Positions 15,660-23,982 of a stretch of 40,324 nucleotides of DNA are shown here, piece after piece. The first letter of the stretch is position 1. Every line of letters starts with the position of its first letter. The stretch spans positions 1 to 40,324 of the forward strand of contig JAGBYI010000005.1 in the NCBI GenBank assembly GCA_017628845.1, written 5' to 3'. Source of the stretch: Bacteroidaceae bacterium (GTDB taxonomy: Bacteria > Bacteroidota > Bacteroidia > Bacteroidales > Bacteroidaceae). The position numbers and the translations under genes are program-made. The notes under the pieces were generated by a model. That model did not search any database, was not told the origin of the DNA, and was given only the letters and a program-made list of their open reading frames with translations.

Positions 15660-15687
15660 TGCCTACATAGCAACGCGAGCGCGAGCA

Positions 15688-16893
15688 ATGAAAACGGACA
15701 ATACCATCCTTGAAGAAGCACATGTGGGATGGGGAGAAGATATCTTCCCGAAGCTCTCATGGTGGAAGCAGCACAAGGTGAGTGCTGCCCGTGTGATGGT
15801 AGTTGGATGCGGTGCCCTGGGCAACGAAGTGGCCAAGAACCTTGCCCTTTTCGGGGTGGGGCATCTGTGGCTGGTAGACTTTGACAAGGTAGAATACAGC
15901 AACTTGACACGCTCTGTGCTGTTTACACTGGAGGATGCAGGAGAGGCATGCCATAAAGTCTATGCCGCGGCACGTGCCCTAAGAAGGCTCAATCCTAATG
16001 TGGAAGTAATGCCTTTGGTGGCCGACATAGGTACGGAAGTAGGCTTGGGGCTGATAAGGCGCATGGATGCCGTGGTTGGATGTCTGGACAACAGAAAGGC
16101 CAGATACCTGCTGAATCGTCTGTGCATGAGAGCAGGAGTGTCATGGGTGGACGGGGGCATAAAAGGAATGGAGGGTGTAGCTAAGGTCTTCATCCCAGGC
16201 AAGAACTGCTATGCATGCACCATGGAACCCGGAGCATGGAAAGAGCTGAAACGAAACATGTCGTGCCGGGAACTGATAAAGCAAGATGTGGAGGCACAGC
16301 GAGTGTCCACAACACCGGTGGTAGCATCGGTGATAGGAGCTGTTCAGGCACAGGAGACAATGAAACTGCTGCACGAGGAAGAAACCAGGCATGGAGAACT
16401 GACTTCGTTGTGCGGCAAAATGTTCTACTATGAAGGGCAGCATCTTACCTCGCGTCTGATAGAGCACAGAGGATGGGACGACGACTGCCCTGTGCATGAC
16501 AAATGGGAACCCATAACGGTACACCCCACACTGACCTTCCGCCATACGCTGGAAGAGGCTCTAAACCTGCTGGAGGAGTATTTGGGCGAACGTGGCGCAA
16601 GAATAGTGCTCAGGAATCAGTCCTGGGTGGACTACATAGAACAAAGGAGCGATGGCAGGAAGGTGCAGGTGATGCTTCCCGAAAGCAAGGTGGCACGCTT
16701 CATAACTGATGTCTTGGAACTGGAACAGGATGAGGCTGAAGGTTTCTATCAGCACGAATTCAGAGTGATTGGAGCAGACTTCCCATACGGCAGCATGACC
16801 TTGCAGCAACTGGGAGTACCTGATATGGATGTGCTACACGTGAGAACAGACAACGGGGAACATTTTGTAGAACTGGCCTCTGCACAAGTGTAG
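15688..16893 (+). CDS. E1-like (ThiF/MoeB/UBA-fold) Ubl-activating enzyme
   Basis: 401 residues from the ATG at 15688, chosen because it directly follows the promoter element; an in-frame ATG at 15601 lies before it. Residues 36-160 form the Rossmann adenylation core: G-C-G-A-L-G at 40-45, then V-D-F-D-K-V-E-Y-S-N-L-T-R and V-V-G-C-L-D-N-R-K-A-R-Y-L-L-N. A zinc site is suggested by C174-x-x-C177 with C267-x-x-H270, the last ligand being His rather than Cys. C193 (M-S-C-R-E) is where ThiF-type enzymes place the thioester cysteine. The last 110 residues are an added domain ending in a beta-grasp-like L-G-V-P-D-M-D-V-L-H-V segment, perhaps a UFD-like E2-binding domain. It would adenylate the Ubl at 21041-21358 and pass it to the E2 at 21370-21972. 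The gene heads the operon; tssG-like follows 38 bp on. Confidence 0.9.
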   Translation: MKTDNTILEEAHVGWGEDIFPKLSWWKQHKVSAARVMVVGCGALGNEVAKNLALFGVGHLWLVDFDKVEYSNLTRSVLFTLEDAGEACHKVYAAARALRRLNPNVEVMPLVADIGTEVGLGLIRRMDAVVGCLDNRKARYLLNRLCMRAGVSWVDGGIKGMEGVAKVFIPGKNCYACTMEPGAWKELKRNMSCRELIKQDVEAQRVSTTPVVASVIGAVQAQETMKLLHEEETRHGELTSLCGKMFYYEGQHLTSRLIEHRGWDDDCPVHDKWEPITVHPTLTFRHTLEEALNLLEEYLGERGARIVLRNQSWVDYIEQRSDGRKVQVMLPESKVARFITDVLELEQDEAEGFYQHEFRVIGADFPYGSMTLQQLGVPDMDVLHVRTDNGEHFVELASAQV

Positions 16894-16931
16894 GCACATG
16901 ATGAACTGAACAAAGACAGGTTTGAAAAGCA

Positions 16932-17723
16932 ATGAGCATACAGAACAACATACAGGGACTGAGAGCGGAAGTGCTGCTCAACTATCTCTACCCGGAACTG
17001 ATGCAGCGGTGGATGGCCAACTGCAAAGGCACATTCTACCGCAATTACAGTGAAGATGCTATCAGAATTGACGAGGAAGGCGGATGGGTGACGTTGTCCC
17101 GAGATGGTCTGCTAAAACTCTTGCCACAGGGACTGATAACCACAGAGCAGGAACTTCAAGGCAAGGATTTCAAAGGCAAGCATGAGCGCCTGAGACAGAG
17201 GAAAGCAAGACTGGAAGAACTGTTCAGGCCATTTGATTCGTGGGTGCTAAGAAGAAACCTCAGAAGTGAGGAGGAACTGGCCGAACTGCTTGAAAACAAA
17301 CTGGACATCCTGCTGGAGACATACTTCCACCTGAATCGCAAGGACGAAAAGAACGTCTATGTGCGCCAAATGATGGCATTGTTGCCTGTTGTGAACAGAA
17401 GGAGGGGTGACATACACACGGTGTGCAATGTGCTCCAGACATTAACAGGCCATCGTGTGACGATGAAGACGGGACAGTATAATCACACTGGGAGGAAGAA
17501 CGGAAACCAGCCTTTGGTGGAATACCAGATATGGATGCCATCGCTGGACAACACCGCATACAATGAGAAACAGAACCAAATGGAGGAATTATGCCGATTC
17601 ATTCAGGAATGGTTCATGCCATTTGACACAAAATGCCTGATAGAGCTAAAATGCAAGCACCCGGCTGCAATGGGAGTTGGCTTTACTCTGAACTATAATA
17701 CACGGACCGATGAAAGACATTAA
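16932..17723 (+). CDS. tssG: Probable T6SS baseplate wedge protein TssG
   Basis: 263 residues, cytosolic. The N-terminal third has L-N-Y-L-Y-P-E-L followed by L-P-Q-G-L-I; the middle is a charged helical stretch; then L-L-P-V-V-N-R-R-R-G-D-I-H-T-V (about 150-165) resembles the L-P...R-G-x pattern seen in phage-type baseplate wedge proteins and TssG. The gene overlaps tssK by 14 bp and tssE and tssF follow, so all four expected baseplate genes are present only if this is TssG. The identity is inferred from context plus weak motifs; it could be a baseplate accessory specific to this system. Confidence 0.6.
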   Translation: MSIQNNIQGLRAEVLLNYLYPELMQRWMANCKGTFYRNYSEDAIRIDEEGGWVTLSRDGLLKLLPQGLITTEQELQGKDFKGKHERLRQRKARLEELFRPFDSWVLRRNLRSEEELAELLENKLDILLETYFHLNRKDEKNVYVRQMMALLPVVNRRRGDIHTVCNVLQTLTGHRVTMKTGQYNHTGRKNGNQPLVEYQIWMPSLDNTAYNEKQNQMEELCRFIQEWFMPFDTKCLIELKCKHPAAMGVGFTLNYNTRTDERH

Positions 17724-18855
17724 TGCCAGAATAGACTGGAAAAACGGAATGGAACTCTCCGCACAGACTTTTGTGGAGATGGATAATTGCACCGCTGGTA
17801 ACATGATGTTGGCAAGGCGGATAGCCTATGGTACGCAATTCGGCATTCTGCCTGGGACCACATTCTGCCAGTCAGGCGTATTTGTTAAGAAGACGCTGGA
17901 GATATCTCCGCTCACAGTGACGGCCTTGATGCCTTCAGGGGCCTTGCTGCATGTGGATGAAAGCGTGGCGGTGGACATACCTATGCTTTATGGTAGCGAA
18001 TACTACCTGGGATGCATGCCTACAGAACAAATGCAATCCTACACCAAGGAACGGGTGCCGATGTTGCGTCCGGAAGCGAAATTCGCGATATGCACTCTGG
18101 AGGAACTCGAAAAGGAGGGGTACATGCCGCTGATGAAGTTCAGGGTGGAAGAGGGCATGTTCTCCATAGACAAGGACTACATCCCTCCGTTTCTGGTACT
18201 GGAATCGGAAGAGAGATACGCTACAATACTGCAGAGTCTGGCCGACGAGGTGGGGGGACTGGCCCTACATGCACACCTGCAATCTGGTGAAGCTAAAAGA
18301 AGCCTGATGCGCTATGTCTTTGTGCTGAGAAACTACAGCATGAAGAACAGGGTGCAGCAGCTGGTGGAGACATTGCAGGAACTGGTACAGACGGTAGACT
18401 TCTACATAATGTCGCCCAATACGGATGGCAGGTCGGAACCTATGGAATGCTCCTTCTATGATGTGTCGGCATGGTTGAAATGGGTAGGAGAGTACCTGCA
18501 CGGGGCTGCAACACTGCTGGATGGAGTGAGTCCGGAGGACGACAAAATAGATTTCGAGGAACTGAAGGCGCAGATAAAGGAGGAGCTTTACCAGAAGATG
18601 TATCCCGAATTGAAGGAGAAATTGTATACAGAGGTTCATGATGCACTGATGCGGGAAATATACGATTCTCTTATGGATTCGCTGTCGGAATACATAAACG
18701 GAAACTTCAAGCGGGAACTGTACCAATGGTTGGAAGAAGACATGGCAAAGCAACTGCATGGCCAACTATACCAGGGGTTATACGACGCGCTTTATAACGC
18801 TCTGTATGTGCCTCAGGAAGAAGAGGAGGAAGACGAATTCATGCCACTAATCTAA
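17710..18855 (+). CDS. tssK: T6SS baseplate connector TssK
   Basis: 381 residues. TssK trimers link the baseplate wedges to the membrane complex. Family landmarks are W-K-N-G-M near residue 10 with a following F-x-E-x-D, a beta-sandwich first half, and D-Y-I-P-P (about 156-160). The C-terminal 120 residues are unlike usual TssK: a helical stretch with repeated L-Y/I-Y steps (E-L-Y-Q-K-M-Y, K-L-Y-T-E-V, E-I-Y-D-S-L, E-L-Y-Q-W-L, Q-L-Y-Q-G-L, L-Y-N-A-L) ending in an acidic E-E-E-E-E-D tail. In other systems this end docks on TssL/TssM, which are absent here, so the change may reflect a different membrane partner. It overlaps the end of the preceding gene and tssE starts 7 bp later. Confidence 0.85.
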   Translation: MKDINARIDWKNGMELSAQTFVEMDNCTAGNMMLARRIAYGTQFGILPGTTFCQSGVFVKKTLEISPLTVTALMPSGALLHVDESVAVDIPMLYGSEYYLGCMPTEQMQSYTKERVPMLRPEAKFAICTLEELEKEGYMPLMKFRVEEGMFSIDKDYIPPFLVLESEERYATILQSLADEVGGLALHAHLQSGEAKRSLMRYVFVLRNYSMKNRVQQLVETLQELVQTVDFYIMSPNTDGRSEPMECSFYDVSAWLKWVGEYLHGAATLLDGVSPEDDKIDFEELKAQIKEELYQKMYPELKEKLYTEVHDALMREIYDSLMDSLSEYINGNFKRELYQWLEEDMAKQLHGQLYQGLYDALYNALYVPQEEEEEDEFMPLI

Positions 18856-18862
18856 TCCGACA

Positions 18863-19303
18863 ATGAGACTGAATATACCTCTGACCATAGAAAGGGGAAG
18901 GCTGGTGCAGACATCCTCGGACAAACAGTCTATAGACCAGCATCTGGACATGTTGCTTACCATGCAGGTGGGAGGAAATCCTTCGGACCTGGAAATGGGT
19001 TTCATCTTCAATAACCTGAAGTTTGAGATATTCGACGAGAAGGAAGGAGTAGTATTGGACTCCACAGAGCAAGACACGACAGATGTATACAGCAAGAAGA
19101 TTTCCGGTTCGTCAAGGAACGTGAATACCTTTGCTATAGATTTGAAGCAACTGATAGAAAGGTACGAGACAAGATTGCACGATGTGGCAGTCACAATGTC
19201 GTACATCCGCGAACACAAAAAAATATACATTGTGGTAAAGGGCACGCTGGCCGATACTGGCGGCGAATACACGTATCATAGCACATTGGGCATCTGGACC
19301 TGA
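18863..19303 (+). CDS. tssE: T6SS baseplate protein TssE (gp25-like)
   Basis: 146 residues, the normal length. TssE is the gp25-like wedge protein that starts sheath polymerisation. It has the family signature helix I-E-R-Y-E-T-R-L (TssE/gp25: Y-E-P-R-L, with Pro replaced by Thr) at about 92-99, followed by V-A-V-T-M-S-Y and K-I-Y-I-V-V-K-G-T-L strands. The first half contains G-F-I-F-N-N-L-K-F-E-I-F-D-E-K-E. It lies between tssK and tssF with 7 and 31 bp gaps, as expected for a baseplate cassette. Confidence 0.85.
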   Translation: MRLNIPLTIERGRLVQTSSDKQSIDQHLDMLLTMQVGGNPSDLEMGFIFNNLKFEIFDEKEGVVLDSTEQDTTDVYSKKISGSSRNVNTFAIDLKQLIERYETRLHDVAVTMSYIREHKKIYIVVKGTLADTGGEYTYHSTLGIWT

Positions 19304-19334
19304 CGGTACCAGGATGCATTAAGCACAGGATAGT

Positions 19335-21008
19335 ATGAGACAGAAGATATATGCAACCCAGCAGATGGCGGAGGAACTGATGAAAGAGGCCATCGCCATC
19401 TGGAAACAGGGAAATCAGGCAGAACACCTTGAAGGGATAGATAAGGACCCTGTTGTGTCGCTGCTGATGACGGCATTGGCATATCAGGAATATATTGCAG
19501 AGGGCGAACTGGAACGTCTGAAGGCTGAGGTGCTGGATGACTTTGCGCAAATGCTGATTCCGTACGAATTGACGCATGCCGTCCCTGCAAGTACTATTAT
19601 ACAGACCTCTACAGAAGAAAACGTTGCGGAAATAGAACTGGGAAGCCAAAATGCATTCCAGATTGGAGGAAGCGGGTGCAGTTTCATACCATTGTTGAAG
19701 ACAAAAATCTTCAACGCATCCGTAAAGTCCATAGAAAGACTGGATGCACGAAGATGGAGGGTAACATTGAATTTCAAGGAACCTGTGACCAGTTTAGGTG
19801 GATTGGCTTTCATGGTGGAAAACGAACGGTTCAAGGACCTGGAGGTAACCCTGAACGGGCGTCGGGTTGAATTGGTAAAGCCATGGCAATATGCAAACCT
19901 TCCTTTGGCAGACTGTTTTTCCATAGACACACAACTATATAACACTACACTGGCATTTGATGCCGGAGCAACATGGTTTGACCTGTTTGCCCAGCACAAC
20001 AAGAGGATGTTTGTAGTGGAACGTTGGCAGGAAGAGCCGCTAAAGCAGGCCAATGATAGTTTGAACTTGATTTTTGAGTTCAAGGGAATTGGAGCAGACT
20101 TCTCTTTCGACAAGACAAAACTACTGCTAAATACCACCATACTGGTTAATGTCGCACAAAGAAGTGTACGGTTGTCATCAGAAAAACCCATTGCTCACAT
20201 AGCGTCCAATGAACAGATGCTGCATCTGCTAAGACCATCTGTAGACCAGATTTTTGGTGGAAACACTCCGTTCATAATACGTCGTGCGGCAACACAGCGT
20301 TTTAATGTGAACGGTCTGTTGAGATTGCTACACTGCATAATAGATAAGTATTCTACCGACTATTATGCTTTTATGCAGGTAGAGAGAGCAAGAAACGGAC
20401 TGGATGGAGCACGCTTGTATCAATGGTTGAAAACACTGGTGAAATATGTGGAGGAAGTTCCGGGGGCTTTCACTTCGGGGATGTACCTAATGTTGAAGAA
20501 AACAGAAGGACACGAGGAAGATTCTCTTCACATAAACTATCTGACTACACAAGGCAGTGTAGCCAACAGCATACTGGATGGAGGCCGAATAACAGGTGTT
20601 CCTACAGGATTGTCGCTTACAGACACAAGGATGATGGGAGAATATCTGCCAGGACATGATGAAGTTCAGGGAGCAGATGCCCAGCATAGTTTGTCACGTT
20701 ATTTTCTGATAACAGGGAATAGGCTGGTGACACCTGCTGATTTGAAGATATTCTGTTATAACGAGATGTTGTTAAGATATAACATTGCCTCATCACAGAT
20801 AAAGAATATCACAGTAAGGAATAATATAAGTTGTGATCCTGAAAATTGCGGATTTGAAACAGAGGTACTCATAATGCTGGTTGATGATATATTTGTGCAG
20901 CGAAGCTTTGCCGACAAGATACCGCAGGCTGAAATTGTGTTGCAGAAGATGATGGAAGTACGTAGCGCATCAATGTACCCGATACGGCTGAAAATAATCA
21001 TTGGGTAA
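19335..21008 (+). CDS. tssF: T6SS baseplate wedge protein TssF
   Basis: 557 residues, typical of TssF. Near the start is D-P-V-V-S-L-L-M-T-A-L-A-Y-Q (about 37-50), the helix in which TssF proteins usually have D-P-x-V-x-R-L-L-x-x-x-A, followed by the conserved long helix and I-P-Y-E-L...P-A-S. The remainder is beta-rich with Y-L-T-T-Q-G-S-V-A-N near 400 and a final helix leading to R-S-A-S-M-Y-P-I-R-L-K-I-I-I. It would form the wedge with TssG and TssE. The operon continues after 32 bp into the ubiquitin-like gene, with no promoter or hairpin in between, tying the conjugation genes to the baseplate. Confidence 0.9.
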   Translation: MRQKIYATQQMAEELMKEAIAIWKQGNQAEHLEGIDKDPVVSLLMTALAYQEYIAEGELERLKAEVLDDFAQMLIPYELTHAVPASTIIQTSTEENVAEIELGSQNAFQIGGSGCSFIPLLKTKIFNASVKSIERLDARRWRVTLNFKEPVTSLGGLAFMVENERFKDLEVTLNGRRVELVKPWQYANLPLADCFSIDTQLYNTTLAFDAGATWFDLFAQHNKRMFVVERWQEEPLKQANDSLNLIFEFKGIGADFSFDKTKLLLNTTILVNVAQRSVRLSSEKPIAHIASNEQMLHLLRPSVDQIFGGNTPFIIRRAATQRFNVNGLLRLLHCIIDKYSTDYYAFMQVERARNGLDGARLYQWLKTLVKYVEEVPGAFTSGMYLMLKKTEGHEEDSLHINYLTTQGSVANSILDGGRITGVPTGLSLTDTRMMGEYLPGHDEVQGADAQHSLSRYFLITGNRLVTPADLKIFCYNEMLLRYNIASSQIKNITVRNNISCDPENCGFETEVLIMLVDDIFVQRSFADKIPQAEIVLQKMMEVRSASMYPIRLKIIIG

Positions 21009-21040
21009 TAACATAACGGAAATAAAACAATTATTGAAGC

Positions 21041-21358
21041 ATGGAAGACTTTTTCCTGAACATAATTTACAAGAATAAGAAAGTCAGGTTTCGTATAGTA
21101 AATCCCGAGGCACCGCTTTCAATGCTGATGAATAACCTGAGGCACGCTATCGGCAAGGACGGAAGATTGATATTCGATTTCCCATCAATAGACGAGACTG
21201 GTGCTCCTCTTGACTACTTTTTCGGAAAAGAGGATGTTGAAGTGAACGAAATAAGGGTGCTGAGACCTCGCATAGGTAAAGCCGACCAGACCTTGGCAGA
21301 CTACAATATTCAGAACGGAGATACTCTGTTTCTGGTTCCAGACCCATTCCCAGGATAA
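21041..21358 (+). CDS. Ubiquitin-like beta-grasp protein ending in glycine
   Basis: 105 residues. The strand-strand-helix-strand order fits a beta-grasp domain: F-F-L-N-I-I-Y-K-N-K-K-V-R-F-R-I, then a helix around S-M-L-M-N-N-L-R, and a closing T-L-A-D-Y-N-I-Q-N-G-D-T-L-F-L that matches the end of ubiquitin/YukD-type folds. The chain ends P-D-P-F-P-G with the stop codon directly after the glycine, so a free C-terminal Gly is available for adenylation with no processing step; the usual Gly-Gly is reduced to Pro-Gly. An insertion of about 20 residues lies between the central strands. It sits 11 bp before the E2-like gene and is co-transcribed with the E1-like gene, making it the likely conjugated modifier. 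Confidence 0.87.
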   Translation: MEDFFLNIIYKNKKVRFRIVNPEAPLSMLMNNLRHAIGKDGRLIFDFPSIDETGAPLDYFFGKEDVEVNEIRVLRPRIGKADQTLADYNIQNGDTLFLVPDPFPG

Positions 21359-21369
21359 GTATAAGGTAG

Positions 21370-21972
21370 ATGATTATAAAGGACACACTCCTGACCCAAG
21401 GACCGGAATGCATTGACGAACAAAAACTGACCGGGCGAAACCGCAGACTGCTATACGAGTGGAGGCGGTTAGAGGAGCGTGTGGCTGGCAGAAAGGATAT
21501 TGATATAGAGATTACCGGACTGAACGTAATGGGATTACCGGTAAAATATCTGGTAACATACATTATCCGCAGTATATGCGGAGTGGAACGCTTGGAACAG
21601 TTGGACGAACCTGGTATACGCAACGAACCAATTTTCGCGACTGTCTTTAGAATGGCAATAGATATTCCTGAGGACTATCCATGCATAGATAGTCAACCAG
21701 CATTCCGCTTCTTGACTCATAACGAGGATGGAGAGCCTATACCACATCCATGGCATCCTAATATACGATATTTTGGAGATTTTGCAGGTCGGGTGTGCCT
21801 GAATGCTCCTGATTCCTATATGGATCTGGCATGGTATGTTGAGAGGATAGCATCGTACCTGAGATACGACCGCTACCATGCCAGACAGGAACCTCCCTAC
21901 CCAGAAGACATGAAAGTGGCAAGATGGGTGATGAGACAAGGAGAACCGATGGGATGGATTGCCTTTGAATGA
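21370..21972 (+). CDS. E2/UBC-fold Ubl-conjugating enzyme
   Basis: 200 residues. The second half is a clear UBC fold: F-R-M-A-I-D-I-P-E-D-Y-P (the strand and Pro-rich turn of E2s), F-R-F-L-T as next strand, then H129-P130-N131 and, 12 residues further, G-R-V-C143-L-N, the catalytic cysteine in its usual setting. After it D-L-A-W-Y-V-E-R-I-A-S-Y-L-R gives the helix that follows the active site. The first 80 residues form the first helix and strands with extra length. It should take the Ubl from the E1-like enzyme by thioester exchange. Its stop TGA overlaps the ATG of the next gene (21969), giving translational coupling to the envelope proteins. Confidence 0.9.
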   Translation: MIIKDTLLTQGPECIDEQKLTGRNRRLLYEWRRLEERVAGRKDIDIEITGLNVMGLPVKYLVTYIIRSICGVERLEQLDEPGIRNEPIFATVFRMAIDIPEDYPCIDSQPAFRFLTHNEDGEPIPHPWHPNIRYFGDFAGRVCLNAPDSYMDLAWYVERIASYLRYDRYHARQEPPYPEDMKVARWVMRQGEPMGWIAFE

Positions 21973-23144
21973 ACAAAGACCTACAGACGACAATGAAAAG
22001 ATACATTTATTATATTGCAGCAGTTCTGATTAACATACTTTGCTGTCTTTGCCCGTTAAAGGCACAAAATCCGAAGACCGTTACGGTAGCATTTGGAAGA
22101 TCCTATGCAGAATCTATTTCTTTGAAGAAGGATGCAAGAGACATGGATATGATACTGAAGATTGTCTTTGATGAACCGGCAAATTCCTTGACTGTTAGTC
22201 TGGTTTCGTACCGCAGTCTGTTTGTCTTCAACGAAAATGTACGTTACAAACAGGTCATACGCAGAGGGAAGTTGCGTCCTGACCAGTTCCCCTATGTAGT
22301 GGAGAGTGCGCCGGATATGAAATACAAACTTACCGATGAATTGAAAAAACAGATACCGGGTTGTAACAAAAAGTTTGTTTTCCAACGCTGGCTGAACTAT
22401 GAGGGGCTGAGACCACATCCCACAGACTACAAAATGGAGAACGACTATATAGAACAGAAGTTTGATATAGCCGACATGGACACACTGGTCTTCATATCAC
22501 TGCATGACATATTTGTTATGGAACCTTCTGTAAAGAAGAGAAACCGTTATGACGTTTTGCATTTTGCAAGACTGGACCGTACATACAATATTAGGATAGA
22601 ACGTAACCCTTGTTTGGGGAAGGAAACCGAAATAGAGGCTGCACGATTATCTGTTGAGGCTGTTCGGACAGGTTATGAGAACTTGCATCAGCGATATGTA
22701 TCAGATGATAATATCAATAAAGAGTCTGTACAGGTTCTGGAGGAAATGAGGCAACTGTTGGTACAGCAGTTCCCAAAACGAACTGATACTTATTTGTGTC
22801 CTACTATAAACGCTTATATACGTGATTATAATAACTATGTAGATTCTATCCATTTTCTGAATGACATTTTAATCTCCATCAAGAACGAAAGGCCGGAAAT
22901 GCCTTTGTCTGCAGAAAGGATAATGGGTATAGCCAAGATCATTGACCGAAGTGTAATCAGATGGCTTACTACAACTGACGTTATGGAAAAAGAAGATTTG
23001 GTTAAGAGGTGCCGGACACTGCTTGACGAGGTGAACCAACATCTATATACTGACGTGAAACTTAACGTAGAACAACAAGCAGCAGTAGATGTCTTTTTGA
23101 AGGCAGAAAGATACTTTAAAGTTACTTGCGAGAAGACCAAATGA
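21969..23144 (+). CDS. Exported T6SS-associated protein, unknown family
   Basis: 391 residues from the ATG that overlaps the E2 stop; an ATG at 21993 gives a shorter, cleaner signal peptide (M-K-R-Y-I-Y-Y... ending A-Q) and may be the real start. After cleavage the protein is periplasmic, beta-rich in its first half (about 35-215) and helical afterwards, with an isolated cysteine near residue 215. I do not recognise the family. Co-transcription with the baseplate and the two following membrane proteins suggests a part of the trans-envelope complex, in the place TssJ/M or the Bacteroidetes TssN-R proteins have elsewhere. Confidence 0.72.
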   Translation: MNKDLQTTMKRYIYYIAAVLINILCCLCPLKAQNPKTVTVAFGRSYAESISLKKDARDMDMILKIVFDEPANSLTVSLVSYRSLFVFNENVRYKQVIRRGKLRPDQFPYVVESAPDMKYKLTDELKKQIPGCNKKFVFQRWLNYEGLRPHPTDYKMENDYIEQKFDIADMDTLVFISLHDIFVMEPSVKKRNRYDVLHFARLDRTYNIRIERNPCLGKETEIEAARLSVEAVRTGYENLHQRYVSDDNINKESVQVLEEMRQLLVQQFPKRTDTYLCPTINAYIRDYNNYVDSIHFLNDILISIKNERPEMPLSAERIMGIAKIIDRSVIRWLTTTDVMEKEDLVKRCRTLLDEVNQHLYTDVKLNVEQQAAVDVFLKAERYFKVTCEKTK

Positions 23145-23965
23145 TAAGGAACAGACTGATATTTTTTGCTTGCGCATTGCTACTTTCCCTTGGTTCGGGA
23201 ATTAAGGCGCAGACTTCCGGAGACTCCATTTCCTTTGATATGCTGGAGTTGGAAGGTAAACTGTTGCTTTTTGTGGATAAGATAGATGCTATATCGGCAG
23301 ATGTAACCTATGCCAACCTGGAACAACTGGCAAAGGCAGAAAAGGAAATTACATCCATTGACAACAAATGGAACATGTTCACTCAGGCATACCAACTGGA
23401 TATAGCTTTAGACGAGAAACTGTTGAATCTGGTAACAAGATATCAAGAGGACAAACAACAACTGACCGACACTATACAGTTTCTGAAGCATAGGTTAGAA
23501 TCGTTTGATGCCTTTATGGCAGCAGAGATATACATAGAAAGGCAGAAGGAACCGTACAATAAAAGGCTTGAAGAGGCAAAACGATATTCGCAAATGGAGA
23601 AACTTGCTCCAATGCTTGAGAAACTTAAGGCAAAGGAGCAGCAGTTCTTTGCTGAGCTGGAGAAGAACTATGAAAAAGCAAAGGAGGCCGCCCAAACATA
23701 TGATCTTCTGCAGGACCGTATGAAAAAGCTTGAAGAAAACTACATAGAACTAAAAATCATATCTGACACCATACAGGCTACGGAGTACAAACCTTTCATT
23801 GAGAGGATAAAGGATTATCTGCTCAGTTTTGCAGCAGTGGCAATTATACTGATGTTTATTAATATGGTGCATGCCAAAATTCAGTCATACAAGCAATTGC
23901 GTAAGAGTGCAGAAGAATACAAGAAGGCTCTAATGGGTAACGACGAAGAAACCCCTTCCATCTAA
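23141..23965 (+). CDS. Membrane-anchored coiled-coil protein of the T6SS envelope module
   Basis: 274 residues from the ATG at 23141, whose ATGA overlaps the stop of the preceding gene; a start at 23126 would overlap more and spoil the signal sequence. It has a signal peptide (M-I-R-N-R-L-I-F-F... to K-A-Q), a long charged coiled coil (about 30-225), one transmembrane helix near residues 233-255 (F-A-A-V-A-I-I-L-M-F-I), and a short basic cytoplasmic tail ending in acidic residues. So the bulk is periplasmic and the C-terminus faces the cytoplasm. It could span the periplasm and touch the baseplate through its tail. The family is unknown to me. The RING/FHA gene starts 17 bp later. Confidence 0.72.
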   Translation: MIRNRLIFFACALLLSLGSGIKAQTSGDSISFDMLELEGKLLLFVDKIDAISADVTYANLEQLAKAEKEITSIDNKWNMFTQAYQLDIALDEKLLNLVTRYQEDKQQLTDTIQFLKHRLESFDAFMAAEIYIERQKEPYNKRLEEAKRYSQMEKLAPMLEKLKAKEQQFFAELEKNYEKAKEAAQTYDLLQDRMKKLEENYIELKIISDTIQATEYKPFIERIKDYLLSFAAVAIILMFINMVHAKIQSYKQLRKSAEEYKKALMGNDEETPSI

Positions 23966-23982
23966 CAAACAACATACCTGAC

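Noticed and set aside
15601..15687. Upstream in-frame start for the E1-like gene
   Set aside because: The extra 29 residues are basic and unlike E1 proteins, and the -7 element at 15652-15659 would fall inside the coding region.
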